From NCBI GenBank assembly GCA_913057785.1, contig CAJXPD010000014.1, positions 1 to 64,000 on the forward strand: a DNA stretch of 64,000 nucleotides. Direction: 5' to 3'. The DNA comes from an uncultured Lewinella sp. (GTDB lineage: Bacteria > Bacteroidota > Bacteroidia > Chitinophagales > Saprospiraceae). The notes below the pieces were generated by a model. It made no database searches, was not told where the DNA came from, and saw only the letters and a program-made list of their open reading frames with translations. Below, one piece after another: positions 46,888 to 56,380 of the stretch. The translations under genes and the position numbers were made by a program. Position 1 is the first letter of the stretch. Every line of letters starts with the position of its first letter.

Positions 46888-47658
46888 ATGAGTGTACTTG
46901 ATCAATTTAAGTTAGACGGTAAGCTAGCCCTGGTTACGGGCTGCAAAAGAGGAATCGGGAAAGCCATGGCCATTGGTTTGGCAGAGGCTGGAGCCGATAT
47001 TATTGGTGTTTCGGCTTCTCTGGAATCCTCAGGAAGTGAAGTGGAAAAGGAAGTGCAGGCGCTGGGCCGAAATTTTACGGCATACCAATGTGATTTTTCT
47101 GATCGAAAGGCCTTGTACGCCTTTATTGAGCAGGTCAAAAGTAATCACGATATAGTGGATATATTGGTGAATAATGCAGGATCAATTCTCCGTGCCCCCG
47201 CCCTTGAACATCCGGATGAATATTGGGATAAGATCGTCGAAATCAACCAAAACGCCCAGTTCATCTTGTCCCGAGAGTTGGCTAAGGGCATGGTAGAAAA
47301 GGGGTATGGGAAAATCATTTTTACTGCCTCCCTGCTGACCTTCCAAGGAGGGATTACCGTACCGGGCTATGCGGCGAGTAAAGGGGCTATCGGCCAGTTG
47401 ACTATGGCTCTTTCCAATGAATGGGTCGGAAAAGGGATCAACGTGAATGCCATTGCACCTGGATACATTGCTACCGATAATACAGCAGCATTACGAGCTA
47501 ATCCTGACCGGAATACCGCTATACTAGGAAGAATTCCAGCGGGCCGTTGGGGGACGCCAGAGGATTTCAAGGGAGCGGTGGTCTTTTTGGCTTCAGCTGC
47601 CTCGGATTATATGAGTGGCTCGATTATGCTAGTCGATGGAGGCTGGATGGGGCGATAA
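46888..47658 (+). CDS. kduD: SDR oxidoreductase, KduD-like (2-deoxy-D-gluconate 3-dehydrogenase family)
   Basis: Start at ATG 46888 (MSVLDQFKLDGKLALVTG), 256 residues. Classical SDR motifs: TGCKRGIGKAMA (NAD site), NNAG, catalytic Ser in TASLLTFQGG and YAASKG (Y-x-x-x-K). Resembles 2-deoxy-D-gluconate 3-dehydrogenase/2-keto-3-deoxy-sugar dehydrogenases of uronate catabolism; here it may act on another ketodeoxy acid. 14 bp after the Zn dehydrogenase stop; the pair fits sugar-acid catabolism. Confidence 0.85.
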   Translation: MSVLDQFKLDGKLALVTGCKRGIGKAMAIGLAEAGADIIGVSASLESSGSEVEKEVQALGRNFTAYQCDFSDRKALYAFIEQVKSNHDIVDILVNNAGSILRAPALEHPDEYWDKIVEINQNAQFILSRELAKGMVEKGYGKIIFTASLLTFQGGITVPGYAASKGAIGQLTMALSNEWVGKGINVNAIAPGYIATDNTAALRANPDRNTAILGRIPAGRWGTPEDFKGAVVFLASAASDYMSGSIMLVDGGWMGR

Positions 47659-47673
47659 GAATAATAAGAGCAA

Positions 47674-47721
47674 AGAGGCTGGAGCTTTTGTCCAGGAAGT
47701 AGGATGAAAGCTTCAGCCTCT
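47674..47721 (+). terminator. Hairpin between KduD and dctP (attenuator or terminator)
   Basis: AGAGGCTGGAGCTTT pairs with AAAGCTTCAGCCTCT (14 of 15 with one G-T) around an 18-nt loop. Lies mid-operon with a T-run 8 bases on, so it may partially terminate and set the ratio of dehydrogenases to transporter. Confidence 0.55.
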
Positions 47722-47788
47722 AGATCATAGTTTTTGATGCTATTCATTCTGATTTCCGCCCAAGGAACATTAGAATAACTTCTACAAA

Positions 47789-48769
47789 ATGAAACGAATT
47801 CTAAACTTCTGGCTAATCCTACTTAGCGTGGGCTTCTTGACAGGCTGTTCTTCAGCATCTGAGGCAGACTATCTGTTTCGAGTGAGTCTTTGGGCCAACG
47901 AAGAGCATACCTGGTACAAAGCTTTTCTTCATTTTGGCGACCTGTTGGCGGAACGTTCTGAAGGTAGGATGAAAGTGGAAGTTTATCCTTCGGAACAGCT
48001 AGCGAAAGAGAAGGAGTCCATTCGTTTGATTCAAGCAGAAGTGATCGAAATGACGGTCACCGCATCCTTACTCAGCAACTGGATTGAGATAGCAGCCTTT
48101 TGTGAATTACCATTCCTCTTACGAGATACAACAGATAAAAATGCGCTGTTATATGGACCCATCGGAGAAAAGATTAAGGAAGAGATTCTGGATAAGACCG
48201 GCCTTAGACCCGTAGCTGTATTTGAACGAGGGCCCCGCCACCTAACATCTAACCGGCCGATTAGGCATCCCGATGATTTACAGGGGCTAATCCTACGGGT
48301 GCCCAGTGTTCCTTCCTTTGTAACAGCTTGGAGTGCCATGGGAGCCAAACCAACACCGATGGCCTTTTCTGAGGTTTTTACCTCTTTACAACAAGGTACG
48401 ATAGAAGCTCAAGAAAACCCTTTCGAGTTAATCCTTAATGCTGGTTTTCCGGAGGTACAACAATACGTAAACCTCACGGAGCATGTGATGAGTTGGAGTT
48501 ATCCCGTAGTGGGGGAGAAACAATTTCAGCGTTTACCTGCAGATTTACAGGCAATCTTTTTACAGGCAGCCCAGGAAATGCAGGCTTATGAGCGGCGTCT
48601 TTTTTTGGAAAGCGAAAAAAAGGTACAAGATGAATTGAAGTCAAGGGGAATGAAATTTATCGAGGTAGACAAAGATGCCTTCGCAGCCGAGTGTGAAGAG
48701 GCCATTTTTAATAGCCTTTCCCCAGAAAGCCAGGAATTATATAAAGAATTTCAGGCTTCAAGAAAATAA
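47789..48769 (+). CDS. dctP: TRAP transporter solute-binding protein (DctP), lipoprotein
   Basis: 326 residues; lipobox FLTGC (Cys 20). Family motifs: AKEKESIRLIQAEVIEMTVTA, LRVPSVPSFVTAWSAMGAKPTPMAFSEVFTSLQQGTIEAQENP, the conserved Arg in LRVPS that binds the carboxylate. Delivers a carboxylated solute, probably a sugar acid, to DctQM. Lipid-anchored because the host is Gram-negative with periplasmic anchoring. The two membrane subunits follow. Confidence 0.93.
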   Translation: MKRILNFWLILLSVGFLTGCSSASEADYLFRVSLWANEEHTWYKAFLHFGDLLAERSEGRMKVEVYPSEQLAKEKESIRLIQAEVIEMTVTASLLSNWIEIAAFCELPFLLRDTTDKNALLYGPIGEKIKEEILDKTGLRPVAVFERGPRHLTSNRPIRHPDDLQGLILRVPSVPSFVTAWSAMGAKPTPMAFSEVFTSLQQGTIEAQENPFELILNAGFPEVQQYVNLTEHVMSWSYPVVGEKQFQRLPADLQAIFLQAAQEMQAYERRLFLESEKKVQDELKSRGMKFIEVDKDAFAAECEEAIFNSLSPESQELYKEFQASRK

Positions 48770-48847
48770 TTCTACTAGGATAAGTTTTGTGATTACTAAC
48801 AGGATAACTGCATAGCACATAGCCTGTCGAAGAACCAAAATAACAAG

Positions 48848-49309
48848 ATGGAAAAAGCTATTTCACGTCTACTCAAATACGGGACCTTAGTCAGTACCTA
48901 TGCGCTAATCGGGAGCGTACTGCTGCAGATTTTTGCCCGTTTTTTTCTATCCAATACGCCTCCTTGGACAGAAGAAGCATCGCGTCTTTTCTTCATTTAC
49001 GCCACGGCTTTTGGAGCAGGATTAGCCTTTAAATCTCATTACTATGTGCATCTTGATGTGTTTTACAACAAGCTATCTACTTCGGTACAAAAGGGAATAG
49101 ATGTTTTGATTCCAGTGCTAGTGTTGGCGCTCTTCGCTTTGATGAGTATCTATGCTATTGGGTTTGTACGGCTAGGTTACTTTGAGTTTTCGCCCAGTAT
49201 GAAGATGAGAATGTCCATTGCCTTCTTAAGCATGTTTATCATGGGCGCATCGATAAGTTATTATGCCGCAAAAGATTTGCTGAAAGCTCTTAAAAGACAG
49301 GCCATATGA
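48848..49309 (+). CDS. dctQ: TRAP transporter small membrane subunit (DctQ)
   Basis: 153 residues, four transmembrane helices with the family sequence FARFFLSNTPPWTEEASRLFFIYATAFGAG. Start ATG 48848; its stop overlaps the DctM start (ATGA). Confidence 0.93.
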   Translation: MEKAISRLLKYGTLVSTYALIGSVLLQIFARFFLSNTPPWTEEASRLFFIYATAFGAGLAFKSHYYVHLDVFYNKLSTSVQKGIDVLIPVLVLALFALMSIYAIGFVRLGYFEFSPSMKMRMSIAFLSMFIMGASISYYAAKDLLKALKRQAI

Positions 49310-50580
49310 TAGTTGCTTTAATTCTTGTTTTTATCGCTTGTCTGGTGCTTCGTTTTCCGATTGCTTTTGCTCTGGGCTTGGCCTGTTTGGTCTACCTTTT
49401 GTTAGCTGGATTCCCACTTATTGTACTACCCATGAAGATGTACTCCGGGATCGATGTCTTTGTCCTCTTAAGTGTACCTGGCTTCATTCTGGCGGGTAAT
49501 CTGATGAATCATGGAGGTTTGACGGAGAAGATTATCAACTTCTGTAACCATTTGCTAGGACACATTAGAGGAGGGTTAGCCTTGGCGAATATTGGAGCAT
49601 CTATGTTGTTCGCAGGTATTTCTGGTACAGCGGTATCGGATACAGCTAGTATTGGTTCGGTTATGATTCCTGCGATGAAGCGGGAGGGCTACGGTGAAGG
49701 TTTTTCCTGTGCTATCACAGCCGCTTCTTCCACCGTAGGCCCGATTATACCGCCGAGTGTTCCGATGATTATAGCCGCGACTTTAAGTGGATTGTCGGTG
49801 GGAAAGTTATTTCTAGCGGGAGCGGTGCCTGGCTTCTTATTAGGAGTAGGTTTAATGGTGGTGGCCTATTTCATTTCGGTGAGAGAAAACTACCCGAAGC
49901 ATCCTCGCAGTAGTCTAGCACAAATAGCCAAAAGTTTTGTGGATACCTTTTGGGCTTTGCTTATGACCTTCATCATTTTATTTGGAATTATCGGTGGCGT
50001 ATTTACACCAACGGAAGCCTCCATTATTGCCGTCGTTTATGCCGTTTTGGTCGGACTTCTGGTGTATAGGAAACTGAATTTTCGCAAGATACAAGTGATT
50101 GTATTAGATTCAATGAAGACCTCAGCCTCTCTGATGGTCTTAATTGGTTTTGCCAATCTGTTTGGCTGGATTTTAGTTACAGAACGATTACCGCAACTGA
50201 TTTCTACGGAAATCCTCGGTCTTACTACCAACAAGTACCTAGTGTTACTCCTGATCAATTTGCTTTTGATCTTTGTCGGGACCTTTATGGAGACTATTGC
50301 CGCCCTTTTGATCCTGTTTCCCATCCTACTTAAAGTGGCGGGCTCCGTAGGGGTAGATCCTATTCACTTTGCGGTTATCGCTGTCTTGAATCTAATCATA
50401 GGACTGACTACTCCACCTGTTGGCGTCTGCCTATTTGTTGCTTCCAGTATTGGAAAAGTGTCGATCGGGAAAGTCAGTAAGGCAAGCCTACCTTTTCTAG
50501 CCGTTAGTTTGATCGTTTTGATCCTAGTCACGCTAATTCCAGAATTATCCCTGTTTTTACCTCAATTAATCATGGATTAA
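49306..50580 (+). CDS. dctM: TRAP transporter large membrane subunit (DctM)
   Basis: 424 residues, about twelve helices, with family motifs MPVFVLLSVPGFILAGNLMN-like segment (FVLLSVPGFILAGNLMNHGGL), GISGTAVSDTASIGSVMIPAM and SVPMIIAATLSGLSVGKLF, plus LTTPPVGVCLF. Sodium-coupled import channel. Overlaps dctQ by 4 bp; a sulfatase starts 7 bp after its stop, placing the transporter inside the sulfatase/GH117 operon. Confidence 0.95.
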   Translation: MIVALILVFIACLVLRFPIAFALGLACLVYLLLAGFPLIVLPMKMYSGIDVFVLLSVPGFILAGNLMNHGGLTEKIINFCNHLLGHIRGGLALANIGASMLFAGISGTAVSDTASIGSVMIPAMKREGYGEGFSCAITAASSTVGPIIPPSVPMIIAATLSGLSVGKLFLAGAVPGFLLGVGLMVVAYFISVRENYPKHPRSSLAQIAKSFVDTFWALLMTFIILFGIIGGVFTPTEASIIAVVYAVLVGLLVYRKLNFRKIQVIVLDSMKTSASLMVLIGFANLFGWILVTERLPQLISTEILGLTTNKYLVLLLINLLLIFVGTFMETIAALLILFPILLKVAGSVGVDPIHFAVIAVLNLIIGLTTPPVGVCLFVASSIGKVSIGKVSKASLPFLAVSLIVLILVTLIPELSLFLPQLIMD

Positions 50581-50587
50581 ATCAAGC

Positions 50588-52495
50588 ATGCTGATGACCC
50601 AATTACATAGCACGTCAATCCATGAATTACAATGGCCATTTTGCTTTCGGCAGGTCTTTGGACTATTGACCATACTGCTTTCGTTGGCAGCCTGCCAAGA
50701 TGCTGCCAAGCAGGAAGTTCTACAGCGCGAAAGACCTAATGTCATTTTGATACTCACTGATGATCAAGGTTATGGTGACTTCAGCTGTCATGGTAATCCG
50801 TACGTGAAAACTCCACACATGGACTCGCTTTTTCAACGGAGTATACGATTTAGCAATTTTCATGTAGACCCTACCTGCGCGCCGACTAGAGCCGCTTTGA
50901 TGACGGGGCGATACGCCTCTAGGGTAGGGGTGTGGAAGACCTTTAAGGGACGTCACCATCTGAGGGAAGGGGAGTCGACCATGGGAGAGGTTTTCAAAGC
51001 CAATGGATATCGAACAGCCATTTTCGGGAAATGGCATTTAGGGGATAACTATCCGTTTCGGCCGATGGATAGGGGTTTTGAAGAAAGTTATATTCATGGC
51101 GGAGGCGTGATCGGGGAAGCCCCGGATTATTGGGGCAACGATTACTATGATGACACTTATTTTCGCAATGGGAAGCCAGAGGCAACTACCGGCTATTGTA
51201 CCGATGTCTGGTTTAATGAAACCAAGAGATTTATCTCAAAATCTGAAGAGCGCCCTTTCTTTATCTACTTGCCACTGAACGCGCCGCATGGCCCATTTAA
51301 AGTGCCTAAACGTTATGTCGCCCCCTATTTAAATGATCCCGAAATTCCAGAGCAACGAGCCTGGATGTACGGCATGGTGGCTTCCATCGATGAAAACCTA
51401 GGGGAGTTGCGGGAATTCCTAGAAAACAAGGGACTGGCTGAAAATACTTTGTTGCTCTATATGACGGATAACGGAACCGCTGCTGGCGTCTCCTTTAAGG
51501 ATGGAAAGGCCGGGTTTCAGGTGGCCAACGGCTACAATGCGGGAATGAGAGGAAGAAAAACCACCCCCTTTGAAGGAGGGCATCGGTCAGCCTTTGCCAT
51601 GTACTGGCCGGCTAAGTTCGGTAGCGAAGAAAGAACCGTATCAAGCTTGACGGCACACTTGGATATCCTCCCCACTTTGATTGATGTACTGGACATGGAC
51701 TGGGAAGCACCGCTGCCTTTTGATGGACAAAGTCTTCTCCCATTAATCGACCCCGAAGCTGGGGTTTCATTCCCCAAACGCACGCTGTTTGTACACAATC
51801 AGGTGGCCTTTGGAAAGAATGCCGTAGGCGATCAACCACAAAAATATTTGGACTACTGCGTCATGACGGAGGATTGGCGGCTGGTGGGCCAAGCGCTTTT
51901 TGATATACAAAATGATCCTGGCCAAAAGATCAACCTTGCACCGCAGCACCCGGAAGTGGCAGCCACCCTTCAGGAAGCCTACGAAGGCTGGTGGGAGGAT
52001 ATCGACGACCAATTCCATGAGTACTGTCGAACCATTATTGGATCACCTAAACAAGAGGTTGTTCAATTAGACTGTCAGTTTTGGCACGGCGAAAAAGCAC
52101 TGTACAACCAACGTCATGTGAGGAATGGGCAATTGACCAATGGCTTTTGGGACCTTAAAGTAGCACAAAAGGGGAAATACCAAATTGAGTTGCGGCGCTG
52201 GCCGAGAGAGCTAGATCTGGCCATGGATGCCGCTTTCCCCACCCCTGAACAAAACCCGGAACTTGAATTTATGAAGGATCAGGCCCGGCAGCTGCCCAGT
52301 CAAGTACTTCAGCCTGTGCATGCCAAACTGGAGTTGGGAGAACAATCGTTTTCCAGTGCCATATCACCTGGACAGAAAGCTGTGACTTTCGAACTAGAGC
52401 TAGAAGAGGGCCCGGTCGAACTACAGACCTGGCTTACCGACGGAGATGGCCGGACTTGGGGGGCCTACTATGTATACATTTCTTTAGCAAACTAA
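50588..52495 (+). CDS. Sulfatase with extra C-terminal domain
   Basis: 635 residues; lipobox LAAC (Cys 36). Metal site ILTDDQGYGD, formylglycine motif CAPTR with Cys 97, second metal region MTDNGTAAG. C-terminal about 150 residues after the sulfatase fold (from LDCQFWHGEKALYNQ) form an additional beta domain. Belongs to the S1 formylglycine sulfatases, long type; substrate not determinable. 20 bp before the GH117 gene. Confidence 0.9.
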   Translation: MLMTQLHSTSIHELQWPFCFRQVFGLLTILLSLAACQDAAKQEVLQRERPNVILILTDDQGYGDFSCHGNPYVKTPHMDSLFQRSIRFSNFHVDPTCAPTRAALMTGRYASRVGVWKTFKGRHHLREGESTMGEVFKANGYRTAIFGKWHLGDNYPFRPMDRGFEESYIHGGGVIGEAPDYWGNDYYDDTYFRNGKPEATTGYCTDVWFNETKRFISKSEERPFFIYLPLNAPHGPFKVPKRYVAPYLNDPEIPEQRAWMYGMVASIDENLGELREFLENKGLAENTLLLYMTDNGTAAGVSFKDGKAGFQVANGYNAGMRGRKTTPFEGGHRSAFAMYWPAKFGSEERTVSSLTAHLDILPTLIDVLDMDWEAPLPFDGQSLLPLIDPEAGVSFPKRTLFVHNQVAFGKNAVGDQPQKYLDYCVMTEDWRLVGQALFDIQNDPGQKINLAPQHPEVAATLQEAYEGWWEDIDDQFHEYCRTIIGSPKQEVVQLDCQFWHGEKALYNQRHVRNGQLTNGFWDLKVAQKGKYQIELRRWPRELDLAMDAAFPTPEQNPELEFMKDQARQLPSQVLQPVHAKLELGEQSFSSAISPGQKAVTFELELEEGPVELQTWLTDGDGRTWGAYYVYISLAN

Positions 52496-52515
52496 ACTAA
52501 TTAAATACTAAACGG

Positions 52516-53754
52516 ATGAAACGAAACGAGTACCAATATACCCTAAAATTCTTCTTAAGAGGGATACCGCTGCTGGGCCTGCTGGCATTCCTTATAGCTT
52601 GCGAGACCACCACGGCACCTCCCGTGACGGAGGAATCCCCTGAAATCACCGATGAAAAACTAGATCAGTTAGGCATTACCAATCGGGATAAATTGAGTGC
52701 TGCTTCCAAACGAGCCTTAGATTGGCCTGATCTAGGGAATGAATGGTTTATCGAATTCAAGGTGCATGATCTCAAGGGTGATTTAGCCTATGAAGAAGGG
52801 GTGGTTAGGCGTGATCCTTCAGCAGTGATCCAGGTGGATGGAAAGTATTTTGTTTGGTATTCCAGGAGTACTGGCACCACTCAAGGATTTGGAGGAGATA
52901 TTGAAAACGAAAAGGTCTTCCCATGGGATCGCTGCGATATCTGGTATGCCACTTCAGATGATGGTTGGACTTGGAAGGAGGAGGGTATGGCAGTGCCTCG
53001 TGGTGAAAAAGGAGCCTACGATGATAGGAGTGTTTTCACAACCGAGATACTACAGCACGGCGGGAAATACTACCTCACCTATCAGACTGTGAAGTCTCCT
53101 TATGTCGTCAGAGTGAAGAACCAAGTTGGCTTGGCTTGGGCTGATTCTCCGCATGGGCCGTGGACCAAGAGTGAGGAGCCCATCCTGAGTCCAGCTGATA
53201 ATGGCGAGTGGCTAGGGGAAGAGGATAACCGCTTTATGGTGAAGAAAAAAGGAGACTTTGATAGCCATAAAGTGCATGATCCCTGCTTACTTTTCTACAA
53301 TGACAAATTTTACCTGTACTACAAAGGGGAACAGATGGGGGAAGAAATCACCTTCGGTGGACGCCAAATTAGACATGGTGTAGCCATCGCAGATAATCCC
53401 CTGGGCCCATATGTTAAATCTCCTTACAATCCGATTTCCAATAGTGGACATGAGATTTGTGTCTGGCATCACAACGGCGGGATTGCTTCTCTGATTACCA
53501 CAGATGGTCCTGAAAAAAATACGATCCAATGGGCACCTGACGGTATAAATTTTGAGATACAATCCGTGATTAAGGGGGCTCCACATGCGATTGGACTAAA
53601 TCGTACACTTGACACCGAAACAGAGCCAGCTGGCGCGCTGGAATGGGGCCTTACGCATCAATACAAGAGCCGAGACTATCAATATATTCGACGATTCGAA
53701 GGACGAAGAAGGACCACCCACACTGCGCTGGGCGCTAGCTCTAAGAGAAATTAG
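52516..53754 (+). CDS. GH117 family 3,6-anhydro-L-galactosidase
   Basis: 412 residues; lipobox LIAC (Cys about 29). Sequence follows the GH117 five-bladed propeller: [16 protein letters not shown] near 68, [23 protein letters not shown] near 94, [11 protein letters not shown] near 170, [22 protein letters not shown] near 254, [19 protein letters not shown] near 310 and [13 protein letters not shown]. The enzyme removes 3,6-anhydro-L-galactose (or an analogue) from the non-reducing end of neoagaro-oligosaccharides. Lies between two sulfatases, so the substrate is likely a sulfated or desulfated galactan. Confidence 0.88.
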   Translation: MKRNEYQYTLKFFLRGIPLLGLLAFLIACETTTAPPVTEESPEITDEKLDQLGITNRDKLSAASKRALDWPDLGNEWFIEFKVHDLKGDLAYEEGVVRRDPSAVIQVDGKYFVWYSRSTGTTQGFGGDIENEKVFPWDRCDIWYATSDDGWTWKEEGMAVPRGEKGAYDDRSVFTTEILQHGGKYYLTYQTVKSPYVVRVKNQVGLAWADSPHGPWTKSEEPILSPADNGEWLGEEDNRFMVKKKGDFDSHKVHDPCLLFYNDKFYLYYKGEQMGEEITFGGRQIRHGVAIADNPLGPYVKSPYNPISNSGHEICVWHHNGGIASLITTDGPEKNTIQWAPDGINFEIQSVIKGAPHAIGLNRTLDTETEPAGALEWGLTHQYKSRDYQYIRRFEGRRRTTHTALGASSKRN

Positions 53755-53775
53755 ATCAATAATATTGCTGTTGCT

Positions 53776-55170
53776 ATGAAGTTCACTCAACTCTTGCTTG
53801 TCTTGCTTTTTTGGGGAAAGGTAATCCTTGGAGCGGGGCAAGAAGCTAGTGCCCCACCGAATATCATCCTAATTCTGTCTGATGATGCCGGTTATGCTGA
53901 CTTTGGCTTTCATGGCGGGAAATTGGTAGCTACGCCTAACCTAGATCAAATGGCAGCTGAAGGAATTCGTTTTCCGCAAGCCTACGTCACCGCTGCCGTC
54001 TGCGGACCGTCTAGAGCGGGTATGATTACTGGCCGATACCAGCAGCGATTTGGATTTGAGGAAAATAATGTTCCAGGTATTATGAGCCCTGCTGGTCTGC
54101 AAGGCGAGGAAATGGGCTTGCCCCTGGATCAAAGGACCCTACCACAATATTTGAAGCAGCAAGGGTATCGTACGGCTCTTTTTGGAAAATGGCATCTAGG
54201 CGGGGCCGATCGTTATCATCCGACCAAGCGAGGATTTGATGAGTTCTATGGTTTTCGTGGTGGGGCAAGAAGCTACTATCCGTACGTAAACGAAGGGGCT
54301 TCGATCCAAAATCGTTTGGAAAGGGGATTCGGTCGATATGAAGAGCATGAAGGCTATTTGACGGATGTATTGGTGGAGGAAGCCAATGCTTTTATGGAGC
54401 GAAATCAATCTCGGCCTTTTTTCTTTTTCTTGTCCTTTAATGCGGTCCATACGCCCATGCATGCGCTCGAGGAAGATTTGGCTAAAGTTCAAGGTTTCTC
54501 AGGTAAAAGGAAAAAGTTAGCCGCCATGACCATGGCATTGGATCGCGCTTGCGGTAGACTTTTCAAAAAGTTGAAAGAGCTAGGCTTGGATGAAAATACC
54601 TTAATTGTTTTTACCAATGATAATGGCGGGCCTAGTGATGCCAATGAATCTGTCAATGATCCCTTAAGCGGGACAAAAGCCAACCACCTGGAAGGCGGTA
54701 TAAGGGTGCCATTTCTAATGCGATGGCCAGGGAAGCTCCAAGCTGGGCAAGTCTATCCACATCCAGTAAGTACTCTAGATTTGCTACCTACTTTCCTAGC
54801 AGTGGCTGGGGGAGACATTAACCAGCTGCCCGGATTGGATGGAGTGGATCTGATGCCCTATTTGACCGGAGATAATAAGCCCCGACCACACCAGGTGCTG
54901 TATTGGAAGAAAGAAACGCGAGCAGCCATTCGCAATGGCGATTGGAAGCTTATCCGATTTCCTGATCGACCGGCAGAACTTTATAAGTTAAGTGAGGATA
55001 TTAGTGAGGTCAATGATCTGGCGGTCCAACATCCAGATAAGGTTCGAGCCCTTTTCAAGGAGCTCTTCGCCTGGGAGTTGGAATTAAAGCGACCACTATG
55101 GCAACTTGAAAGAAAATATGAAGGCTTGGCCGCTAAACGGATGGATAATCATCGGAAGAAAAAGAAATAA
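53776..55170 (+). CDS. Arylsulfatase-type sulfatase
   Basis: 464 residues, signal peptide ([21 protein letters not shown]). Metal site [13 protein letters not shown], formylglycine motif CGPSR with Cys 76, TNDNGGPSD second metal region, and [10 protein letters not shown] near the end. S1 family. Last gene of the plus-strand run that begins with the dehydrogenases; followed by a bidirectional terminator and the convergent sialidase. Confidence 0.92.
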   Translation: MKFTQLLLVLLFWGKVILGAGQEASAPPNIILILSDDAGYADFGFHGGKLVATPNLDQMAAEGIRFPQAYVTAAVCGPSRAGMITGRYQQRFGFEENNVPGIMSPAGLQGEEMGLPLDQRTLPQYLKQQGYRTALFGKWHLGGADRYHPTKRGFDEFYGFRGGARSYYPYVNEGASIQNRLERGFGRYEEHEGYLTDVLVEEANAFMERNQSRPFFFFLSFNAVHTPMHALEEDLAKVQGFSGKRKKLAAMTMALDRACGRLFKKLKELGLDENTLIVFTNDNGGPSDANESVNDPLSGTKANHLEGGIRVPFLMRWPGKLQAGQVYPHPVSTLDLLPTFLAVAGGDINQLPGLDGVDLMPYLTGDNKPRPHQVLYWKKETRAAIRNGDWKLIRFPDRPAELYKLSEDISEVNDLAVQHPDKVRALFKELFAWELELKRPLWQLERKYEGLAAKRMDNHRKKKK

Positions 55171-55187
55171 GCTCGTCTTTATCAAGG

Positions 55188-55244
55188 CCAACAAGCATGC
55201 GGAGGGAGGAGCGTGCCACGGAGCGATCTCCGAATGCTTGTTGG
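55188..55244. terminator. Bidirectional terminator between convergent genes
   Basis: CCAACAAGCATGCGGAG pairs with CTCCGAATGCTTGTTGG, 17 positions with a single mismatch. Lies between the sulfatase stop (55170) and the sialidase stop (55259). Confidence 0.7.
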
Positions 55245-55258
55245 GCTCCTGTCGAACT

Positions 55259-56377
55259 TTATTCTAGATCTTTTATAGAAATTAGCTCAAAGGCAATGCC
55301 TTCATAGGCAGAAGACTGGCCGCCTTCATATAGGATTCCGATCTTTTTCCCTTTCAATAGAACCAGATCAGAATAGGCAGATGGCCCCGCATGAATTAAG
55401 AGGGATTTATGCCATGTCTTGCCATTGTCTTTACTCAGTCGTAACGTCATACGTTCACGCTTTTCCTGACTGGCAGGATTGGAGAAATACAACCTATTTT
55501 TTCTTCCCCCTTTCAAGTTCCCAATTAAGCTTGCTTGACAAATGGGTTCGATTAGGGTGGAATCATCTGTAAGGGTAGACCAATTTATGCCACCGTCTGT
55601 ACTTTGCGACAGCTTGCGATTTTTTTGGGTGCGGTCATAGTTGCGCATGTTCAGCAGCAATGCTCCGTCCCCCGTTTCTGCGACACTGCATTCATTCACT
55701 TGGTGCTGTGGTGTAGATCCACCGAGCTTCCAGGTTTCGCCCAAGTCGTCAGAGTAGATGGTGTGAGAATAGTAGTGTTTGCTTTCAGCTTCGATATGGT
55801 CACAGGGTATTACCAGTCTATCCCGATATCCACTTCTCTTCGTGAGCTGAATACCATGGCAAGGGCCAGTAGCATACCAGGTCCAATTCGGCTTTTTGGT
55901 GCTACTGGTAATTTCCTTTGGAGTGCTCCATGACTGGCCTTCATCGCTAGATTGGGTGATGAAGATCCGCCTAGTATCCTTACTGGTTCCGGCGATAATA
56001 TCCCGTTCATGATCGCTTCCAAGATTCCAAGTCATCAAGAGAAAAATGGTGCCATTGCGTTTTTCCAAGATCGGCGCAGGATTACCACAAACATTTTTGC
56101 CATCGTCCCAGATCACCTGCATCTTGCCCCAGCTTTTGCCGCCATCCTGACTTGTCCGCATGACCAGATCAATGTCACCCGTGTCGGAACAAGAGCCTTT
56201 GCGCGCTTCCGCAAATGCTAGAAGATGACCCTTTGCCGTGGTGACGAGGGCTGGAATGCGGAAGCAAGCATACCCTTCCATGCCTTGCTCAAATAAATAA
56301 TTGAAAGATTTCTGACTCCTTAGCGGAAGGCAGGAGAACAACAAGCAGAAACCTAGCAGGCTGCGTTTACAGAACAT
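55259..56377 (-). CDS. Exo-alpha-sialidase family (GH33)
   Basis: 372 residues with a signal peptide (MFCKRSLLGFCLLFSCLPLRS). Six-bladed sialidase fold signs: YACFRIPALV (FRIP Arg), EARKGSCSDTGDIDLV (Asp and Glu-Arg), Asp boxes SQDGGKSW, SSDEGQSW, SDDLGETW, STDGGINW, SKDNGKTW, then NECSVAETGDG and LNMRN (Glu and second Arg), and SAYSDLV with catalytic Tyr. Active site looks complete. It might act on sialic acids, KDN or related ulosonic acids. Last gene of a two-gene minus operon. Confidence 0.9.
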   Translation of the reverse strand: MFCKRSLLGFCLLFSCLPLRSQKSFNYLFEQGMEGYACFRIPALVTTAKGHLLAFAEARKGSCSDTGDIDLVMRTSQDGGKSWGKMQVIWDDGKNVCGNPAPILEKRNGTIFLLMTWNLGSDHERDIIAGTSKDTRRIFITQSSDEGQSWSTPKEITSSTKKPNWTWYATGPCHGIQLTKRSGYRDRLVIPCDHIEAESKHYYSHTIYSDDLGETWKLGGSTPQHQVNECSVAETGDGALLLNMRNYDRTQKNRKLSQSTDGGINWSTLTDDSTLIEPICQASLIGNLKGGRKNRLYFSNPASQEKRERMTLRLSKDNGKTWHKSLLIHAGPSAYSDLVLLKGKKIGILYEGGQSSAYEGIAFELISIKDLE

Positions 56378-56380
56378 ATA

